This document shows, one piece after another, positions 15,401-20,216 of a stretch of DNA of 20,216 nt. The position numbers and the translations under genes were made by a program. The notes beneath the pieces were generated by a model. The model worked only from the letters and a program-made list of their open reading frames with translations, did not search any database and was not told the origin of the DNA. Origin of the DNA: Caulobacteraceae bacterium (lineage in GTDB: Bacteria; Pseudomonadota; Alphaproteobacteria; Caulobacterales; Caulobacteraceae); the NCBI GenBank assembly GCA_947452665.1, contig CANGEH010000010.1:1-20216 (forward strand), written 5' to 3'. The first letter of the stretch is position 1, and every line of letters starts with the position of its first letter.

Positions 15401-17109
15401 CAGCGATACCTCATACCTAAGGACACAGTCGTGCGTTCAAAGCCGGTTGGCTCTTGGGCACGCGACGAAAAGGTTGACACTATGGCTTCAAGATCGACCG
15501 CCTCGGTCAGGGCGCGGCTAAGGCGGGCAGAGGCGCTATAAACCACCTTGCCACCGCCCGGATCGGCGTCTTCATGCCCGATCGCACCGGCCAGATCATA
15601 CCAAACCACGCCCTGGGCCTTGCCCCATAAATGCGCAGTCACCTCAGCCGAGGTCAGGGATTTTGGATTGAAATAGCCATGATCAAAAGTCTTATCGAAG
15701 CTGAAGCGGGTAAGGCGTCCGCCCAAAAAGAGGTTGGGAGATCTTAGCAGTTGCTGCTCGGCTTCAACCTGGCCAAACCAGCGCTTATTGCCGTCCGAAT
15801 AGTCGCCATAGGATGTACGGGCAGTGAGCCGGGTCCGGGGTTGCGGGTACCAGTCGAGCGAGGCAGAGCCGTAATTGGCGTGATAGTTTGAACCGATAAT
15901 ACTGTCGAAACTTGAGCGGCTTGCGCCGAGATCAAGCCGCACGGCATCATTGGGCCACAGGGTCAGATAGGCTTCACCTGTGGTCAGGGACGTATCGGGG
16001 CCGGGGCCATTTGTGCGCTGATCTTGCAAGCGCAGACTGACCTGAGCGTCATCGGAAAACCGGTTGCGCAGGTGCAGGCCAAGGCGGCTGATCCGAACAC
16101 TGCCGCCATTATTGGGATTGAGGGACTGGTGCTCGAAATCGGGCCCAAGTTCCAACGTGCCTGTATTCCAAAAAAAGCTCTGGCTTAGGCGCACACTGGT
16201 GATGTCGAGACTGTTGGACTGGCCAGAGCGTTCGACCGTAGCCTTGGTTAAGGGCCGCTGGTCCCGCTCGATATCAGCCCGCAAGGCATGGGCGTCATGA
16301 TGGGCTGGATTGCGCTGTAGCAGCGCCGTCAAGATGGGATTGGCCAGGTCCGGTCGGCCCAGCCAGGTCATGGTCCGAGCGCGCAAATAAAGCGCCTCAT
16401 CGCTCTGGTTGTCTGATGATTTCAGCGTGTCGAGGGCGGCGAGCGCAGTGCGGTGTTGGCCCATTGCACTATCGGTCCGCGCCAGACCTTCGGCAGCAGC
16501 GGCATTGTTTGGGTCTGTGGCAAGAACCTGCTGATACTGGGCCTTGGCCTGTTCGTGACGCTCCATCCAGCTAAGAACCCGAGCCCGATCGAGTTTTAGA
16601 TCAATATCATCCGGTTGATCGGTGATGATGGCCTCATAGGCCCTTAAGGCTGCTGGCAATTGTCCGTTCCAGGACAGGGCCAGGGCCAAGCCCTTGCGGG
16701 CGGTCAGGCGGTCTTGGCCGCTTAGGTCTGGCTGGGCCAGATAGGCGCTATAGGCATTAATGGCCTGATCGGGATGACCGGAATAGGCCAATTGATCGGC
16801 ATATTCGCGCAGCAAATAGCGGCTATCACCAAGATTGGTGGCAATCGCCTTGGCGAACAGGGCAGCCGACTCGGCATTGCGATCTTCGTGGGCGGCGGCG
16901 CGGGCCGAGGCAATGAGGGCGGCTTGATCTTGCCCGTCATCAATCCGTGTGACCACGACCGATGGCCCCGAAGTCTCAGAACAAGCCAAGTGCGTTTTGA
17001 TTTTGCCCAATTGATATTCATCAATAGAGCCGTAGGTCTGCGTTACACCCCCAATGTCCAATAACAATAGTGGTGTCGCGAGTTGAAGAACTGCCAGTCC
17101 CATGCCCAT
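15397..17109 (-). CDS. TPR plus beta-barrel outer membrane protein, likely exopolysaccharide export pore (YaiO/BcsC-like)
   Basis: This 570-residue protein has a hydrophobic N-terminal segment, a helical repeat region at about 62-285 and a beta-barrel-like region at about 295-570 ending in YRW, the aromatic end expected of outer membrane barrels. The repeats fit TPRs, for example ALRAYEAIITDQPDDIDLKL and AKAQYQQVLATDPNNAAAA. TPR-then-barrel is the plan of exopolysaccharide exporters such as BcsC and PgaA and of the YaiO group; in E. coli yaiO lies near the GT2 gene yaiP. Here the next gene, coupled by a GTGA overlap, is a GT2 synthase, so export of its product is the likely job. I start at the ATG at 17109 because GGGAG lies six bases before it; a TTG nine codons earlier has no such site. 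The signal peptide is unusual, with no basic residues before the hydrophobic run. Confidence 0.82.
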   Translation of the reverse strand: MGMGLAVLQLATPLLLLDIGGVTQTYGSIDEYQLGKIKTHLACSETSGPSVVVTRIDDGQDQAALIASARAAAHEDRNAESAALFAKAIATNLGDSRYLLREYADQLAYSGHPDQAINAYSAYLAQPDLSGQDRLTARKGLALALSWNGQLPAALRAYEAIITDQPDDIDLKLDRARVLSWMERHEQAKAQYQQVLATDPNNAAAAEGLARTDSAMGQHRTALAALDTLKSSDNQSDEALYLRARTMTWLGRPDLANPILTALLQRNPAHHDAHALRADIERDQRPLTKATVERSGQSNSLDITSVRLSQSFFWNTGTLELGPDFEHQSLNPNNGGSVRISRLGLHLRNRFSDDAQVSLRLQDQRTNGPGPDTSLTTGEAYLTLWPNDAVRLDLGASRSSFDSIIGSNYHANYGSASLDWYPQPRTRLTARTSYGDYSDGNKRWFGQVEAEQQLLRSPNLFLGGRLTRFSFDKTFDHGYFNPKSLTSAEVTAHLWGKAQGVVWYDLAGAIGHEDADPGGGKVVYSASARLSRALTEAVDLEAIVSTFSSRAQEPTGFERTTVSLGMRYRW

Positions 17110-17160
17110 GCCAAGCTCCCATATGGAACGACACAAATACGCAAATTGGGATTGGCCGCA

Positions 17161-17174
17161 CTAATCTGGATTAG
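17161..17174. promoter_or_regulatory. CTAATC-TG-GATTAG inverted repeat in the leader of the exopolysaccharide unit
   Basis: A perfect 6-base dyad with a 2-base spacer lies between the candidate promoter (17200-17228) and the start codon at 17109. It would fall some 20-30 bases past the transcription start, a common place for a repressor operator. It is short, so chance remains possible. Confidence 0.35.
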
Positions 17175-17199
17175 CCGACTTCATATTTCAGTAATAAAG

Positions 17200-17228
17200 A
17201 TTATAATTCAATAAGGTATTAATCTTAA
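17200..17228 (-). promoter_or_regulatory. Candidate housekeeping promoter for the TPR-barrel/GT2 unit
   Basis: On the minus strand TTAAGA (17223-17228) and a perfect TATAAT (17200-17205) are 17 bases apart, the ideal spacing. The surrounding 60 bases, 17161-17220, are only about 27% G+C by hand count in an otherwise GC-rich window. Transcription would begin near 17193, leaving a leader of roughly 85 bases before the ATG at 17109. Confidence 0.5.
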
Positions 17229-17264
17229 CAGAGCGCGCCTGTTACACCCTGTTGCACCTGGGGT

Positions 17265-18431
17265 TCAGGTCGTGGCGTCCATCAGGTCGGCAAAGCGCTG
17301 GAATAGGTAAAGGGAATCGGTTGGGCCCGGCGAGGCTTCAGGATGATGCTGGACGCTGAACACGGGTTTTCCCGTCAGGCTAATGCCGGCATTACTGCCG
17401 TCAAATAGTGATATATGGGTCTCTTCAACACCCTGCGGCAGGCTAGCGCGATCAACTGTAAAGCCGTGATTCATAGATACAATCTCGACCTTGCCTGTGG
17501 TGAGGTCCTTAACCGGATGATTGGCGCCGTGATGGCCTTGATCCATCTTGGTGGTCTCGGCCCCAAGCGCTAGGGCCAGCATCTGGTGGCCCAGGCAAAT
17601 GCCAAATACAGGCTTGCCGCTTTCGATCAGGGCCTTGATCTGGGGCACCGAATATATGCCGGTCGCCGCCGGGTCGCCAGGACCATTGGACAGCATGATG
17701 CCGTCTGGATTGCGCGCCAAAATGTCAGCGGCCGAGGTCGAGGCGGGCACAACGGTGACATGAGCGCCCATGCCGGTCAGGGCGCGCAATATGTTGCGCT
17801 TGACGCCATAATCGATGACCACAACCTGGTATTTGGGCTGGCCGGCCTTGGCATAGCCTTCAGGCCAGGTCCAAAGCCCTTCGGCAAAATCAAACGCCTG
17901 GGTGCAAGAAGCATCCTTGGCCAAGTCTAGGCCTACCAGGCCGCTCCAGGCCTTGGCCTTGGCCACCAGGGCTTCCAGATCAAATTGGCCGTCTGGATTG
18001 TGGGCAATCACGCCGTGCGGCATGCCTTTTTCCCGGATGATTCGGGTCAGGGCGCGGGTATCGACCCCGGCTAGGCCCACAACCCCGCGCCTGGTCATCC
18101 AGTCGCTGAGACTATCGCAAGCGCGCCAATTAGCCGGTTCTGTCGGCACATCGCGGAAGATCGCGCCGCGCGCCGCCGTGATCGCGCCCTGGCCAAACTC
18201 CTCAATATCCTCGGCATTGACCCCGACATTACCAATATGCGGAAAGGTAAAGGCGATGATCTGGGCCATATAGGACGGGTCGGTCAGGATCTCCTGATAG
18301 CCGGTCATGGCGGTATTGAAACACACCTCGCCAATCGCATCCCCGACCGCGCCAACCCCGATCCCTTGCAAAATCGTCCCGTCGGCCAGGGCCAGAACAC
18401 CGGTCGCGCCAGACATCAGTTTTGCGGTCAT
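17265..18431 (-). CDS. carA: Carbamoyl-phosphate synthase small (glutaminase) subunit
   Basis: This 388-residue subunit releases ammonia from glutamine and channels it to CarB, which makes carbamoyl phosphate for arginine and pyrimidine synthesis. The N-terminal CarA-specific domain opens with the family pattern GEVCFNTAMTGYQEILTDPSY (read in two pieces around residues 34-54). The C-terminal class I amidotransferase domain has the nucleophile Cys279 in GICLGHQ and the His363/Glu365 pair in HHPEASPGP. LSNGPGDP at about 247-254 forms the oxyanion region. The ATG at 18431 follows GGAGG by seven bases; a TTG one codon earlier lies too close to that site. The length is normal. carB is not in the window. 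It is divergent from the HAD gene, with about 200 bases between them. Confidence 0.96.
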   Translation of the reverse strand: MTAKLMSGATGVLALADGTILQGIGVGAVGDAIGEVCFNTAMTGYQEILTDPSYMAQIIAFTFPHIGNVGVNAEDIEEFGQGAITAARGAIFRDVPTEPANWRACDSLSDWMTRRGVVGLAGVDTRALTRIIREKGMPHGVIAHNPDGQFDLEALVAKAKAWSGLVGLDLAKDASCTQAFDFAEGLWTWPEGYAKAGQPKYQVVVIDYGVKRNILRALTGMGAHVTVVPASTSAADILARNPDGIMLSNGPGDPAATGIYSVPQIKALIESGKPVFGICLGHQMLALALGAETTKMDQGHHGANHPVKDLTTGKVEIVSMNHGFTVDRASLPQGVEETHISLFDGSNAGISLTGKPVFSVQHHPEASPGPTDSLYLFQRFADLMDATT

Positions 18432-18543
18432 CAAAGCGCCTCCGGTTAAGACTGGGCATGGCTATGGGCGGCCTGAAGGTCGCCCTGTCGTGCACTATGT
18501 CATGGAATCGACGAGAACGCGCCCCGTCAAACAAACGGTGGCG

Positions 18544-18572
18544 TGTTTAGGGGCGTGCAGCCAAGGGGTCAA
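18544..18572 (-). promoter_or_regulatory. Candidate carA promoter
   Basis: On the minus strand TTGACC (18567-18572) and TAAACA (18544-18549) are 17 bases apart, giving a good -35 and a poor -10 element. It lies in the roughly 200-base gap between carA and the divergent HAD gene, where I see no other feature. A second TTGAC nearer carA has no convincing -10 partner. Confidence 0.3.
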
Positions 18573-18630
18573 GCCATGACGATCGCCTGCGCCGTGACTA
18601 TAACAGGATTATGGAATCAAGGGCGGGACG

Positions 18631-19344
18631 ATGAGCATCACCACGATTGGCATCGATGCCGATGACACGCTTTGGCATAATGAGACGATTTTTCGTCTGA
18701 CCCAGGCGCGGTTTGGCCAATTGCTTGCGCCCTGGGCCCAGCTAGACCATCTCAGCGAGCGTCTAGCGGCGACCGAGGCGCGGAACCTTCGGCTCTATGG
18801 CTATGGGGTCAAGGGCTTTACCCTGTCCATGCTCGAAACGGCGATGGAGCTGACCGGCGGTGATCTGCCCGGTTCGGTCACGCGCGAAATTCTAGCCGCC
18901 GGGCGCGAAATGCTGTCACATCCGGTCGAGCCCCTAGCCGGGGTTGAGCAGGCCCTGCACAGCCTAGCCCAGCGCTGGCGGCTGGTCTTGATCACCAAGG
19001 GTGACCTGTTTGATCAGGAAAACAAGCTGGCGCGCTCTGGCTTGGGCGACCTGTTTCACGGGGTCGAGATCGTGTCCGAAAAGACCGCCGCCAGCTATGC
19101 CACCATTTTTGATCGCCACGGACAGGGCGCGGAACGTGCGGCCATGATCGGCAATTCGGTGCGCTCAGACATATTGCCCGCGCTCGAGGCCGGGGCCTGG
19201 GCGGCCTATATTCCATACGCCGTGACCTGGGCGCACGAGGTGGCCGAGCCGCCGGTCGAACATCCGCGCTATCAGCAATTGGGCAATATGGCCCAGGTTC
19301 ATGACTGGCTGCTCATGGCCGAGCGCCTGATGGCGGGGGGCTGA
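18631..19344 (+). CDS. HAD-superfamily hydrolase
   Basis: This 237-residue cytosolic enzyme is probably a phosphatase for a small metabolite. Motif I is DADDTLWHNE with nucleophile Asp9 and acid/base Asp11; motif II is LVLITKGD with the Thr; the Lys lies in SEKT; and motif III is IGNSVRSDILPALEAGAWAAYIP with the Mg-binding Asp in the SD pair. A helical cap sits between motifs I and II, as in subfamily I HAD proteins. The dnaG start codon comes 32 bases after its stop on the same strand, so they may share a transcript. Substrates in this family vary too much to guess from sequence. Confidence 0.9.
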   Translation: MSITTIGIDADDTLWHNETIFRLTQARFGQLLAPWAQLDHLSERLAATEARNLRLYGYGVKGFTLSMLETAMELTGGDLPGSVTREILAAGREMLSHPVEPLAGVEQALHSLAQRWRLVLITKGDLFDQENKLARSGLGDLFHGVEIVSEKTAASYATIFDRHGQGAERAAMIGNSVRSDILPALEAGAWAAYIPYAVTWAHEVAEPPVEHPRYQQLGNMAQVHDWLLMAERLMAGG

Positions 19345-19376
19345 CCCTTTCAACAAATTTGGGTTATGGTTAGGGC

Positions 19377-20216
19377 GTGCGTTTTGATGACCGTTTCCTT
19401 GATGAGATAAAGTCCCGCCTTCGCCTGTCCGATGTCATCGGCAAGACGGTGAAGCTACGGCGGCAGGGGCGTGAGTATGCGGGCTTGTCGCCCTTTACCA
19501 AGGAGCGGACACCGTCGTTTTTCGTCAATGACGACAAGGGCTTTTATCACTGTTTTTCCAGCGGCAAGCATGGCGATCTGATCAGCTTTCTGCAGGAAAC
19601 TGAACGGCTTAGCTTTCATGAGGCGATTGAACGGCTGGCCGGTGAGGCGGGCCTTGCCCTGCCTGCCCCCGACCCCCAGGCCCAGGCGCGGGAAAAGCAG
19701 CAGCAGTCCTTGACCGACTGGCTGGTCCTGGCCCAGGCCTGGTATGAGGCCGAGCTGAGACGGCCCGTCGGCACCCAGGCTCGGGCCTATCTGGACAAGC
19801 GCGCCTTGCCCAAGGACGACTGGGCCCGATTCGGTATTGGTTATGCGCCAGCCGGGCGCACCGCCTTGAAGGACTATCTGGTCGCCAAGGGGGCCAAGCC
19901 CGGCGATCTGGTCGAGGCCGGGCTCTTGATCGCGCCAGAAGACGGCGGCGCGCCCTATGACCGCTTTCGCGACCGCATCATGTTCCCGATCACAGATGCC
20001 CGCGGCAAGGTGGTCTCGTTTGGTGGCCGAGCCATGGATCCAGAAGCCCGGGCCAAGTATCTGAACGGCCCCGAAACCAGCCTGTTTCACAAGGGCGACC
20101 TGCTCTATGGCCTGTTTGAGGCGCGCAAGATCTTGTCGGCGGCCTCGGTCGGCAAGGCGGCGTCTGGCGGCGCTGATCCCGGCCTTGTGGTGGTCGAGGG
20201 CTATATGGATGTGATC
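19377..20216 (+). CDS. dnaG: DNA primase DnaG, N-terminal part, cut by window edge
   Basis: This enzyme makes RNA primers at the replication fork. The first 280 residues are visible, translated by hand from GTG at 19377. The N-terminus VRFDDRFLDEIKSRL followed by SDVIGKTVKLRRQGREY matches DnaG, then comes the zinc-ribbon region with TPSFFVNDDKGFYHCF and HGDLISFLQETE. In it the usual Cys-His-Cys-Cys ligands read Ser38, Thr41, Cys59 and Ser62, so zinc binding is doubtful. The RNA polymerase-like core includes FRDRIMFPI and GKVVSFGGRAM, then KYLNGPETSLFHKG. The TOPRIM domain begins at VVVEGYMDVI with catalytic Glu274 just before the edge. The GTG is chosen because it gives the conserved N-terminus, though the upstream purine run is weak. 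The long open frame on the other strand here is a shadow. Confidence 0.95.
   Translation, partial: MRFDDRFLDEIKSRLRLSDVIGKTVKLRRQGREYAGLSPFTKERTPSFFVNDDKGFYHCFSSGKHGDLISFLQETERLSFHEAIERLAGEAGLALPAPDPQAQAREKQQQSLTDWLVLAQAWYEAELRRPVGTQARAYLDKRALPKDDWARFGIGYAPAGRTALKDYLVAKGAKPGDLVEAGLLIAPEDGGAPYDRFRDRIMFPITDARGKVVSFGGRAMDPEARAKYLNGPETSLFHKGDLLYGLFEARKILSAASVGKAASGGADPGLVVVEGYMDVI

Noticed and set aside
17110..17136. TTG start nine codons upstream for the TPR-barrel protein
   Set aside because: The GGGAG ribosome binding site lies inside that extension, properly spaced for the ATG at 17109.
19455..20090. Long open frame on the minus strand (211 codons)
   Set aside because: It lies wholly antisense to dnaG, which is strongly supported by family motifs; its translation has no recognisable character.
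1..20216. Very frequent CCTTGGC/GCCAAGG words, resembling an uptake or repeat signal
   Set aside because: They mostly fall on GCC AAG (Ala-Lys) and TTG GCC codons, so codon preference explains them; I saw no regular spacing or hairpin pairing.

Overview
The window looks like chromosomal DNA of an alphaproteobacterium, most likely of Caulobacterales type. It is GC-rich overall. The DnaG N-terminus resembles what I recall of Caulobacter DnaG, carA lies close to dnaG, and there are Tat and Sec exported enzymes, a TonB receptor and a PQQ dehydrogenase. The genus cannot be fixed from the sequence alone. Genes are packed tightly; the longest stretch without a gene is about 200 bases, and I see no tRNA, rRNA, CRISPR array or insertion sequence.

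Layout. (1) 1-479: an orphan ParA/MinD-like ATPase, cut by the left edge, beside an AT-rich spacer. (2) 645-2449: modB and modC of a molybdate importer, without modA. (3) 2552-6798: a lipoprotein quinohemoprotein (PQQ plus c-type haem) dehydrogenase, divergent from a TonB-dependent receptor. (4) 6795-9097: a thiolase followed after 2 bases by an exported M14-type deacylase-like protein. (5) 9226-10179: a small MAPEG membrane protein and a GNAT acetyltransferase. (6) 10176-12026: a Tat-exported DUF885 metallopeptidase-like protein. (7) 12197-13035: the two ends of an S9 prolyl-oligopeptidase-like gene whose middle, including the serine nucleophile, is gone. (8) 12902-17109: a two-gene exopolysaccharide unit, made of a TPR/beta-barrel outer membrane protein and a synthase in which a receiver domain and a GGDEF-like domain are fused to a membrane GT2 glycosyltransferase. 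(9) 17265-20216: carA, divergent from a HAD hydrolase, then the start of dnaG, cut by the right edge.

The strongest candidate for an undescribed system is region 8. The receiver keeps its phosphoacceptor Asp but has lost three other active-site residues. The GGDEF domain has lost its catalytic motif but keeps an RxxD motif at the position of the c-di-GMP inhibitory site. Together this suggests a polymer synthase with a built-in c-di-GMP sensor, paired with its own outer membrane export pore and driven from one promoter. The individual domains are readable from sequence; the c-di-GMP control is inference.

Other points of interest are two convergent gene pairs whose stop codons interlock in one CTAG, a divergent PQQ-dehydrogenase/TonB-receptor pair that could serve PQQ uptake, and a DnaG zinc ribbon that has lost three of four metal ligands.
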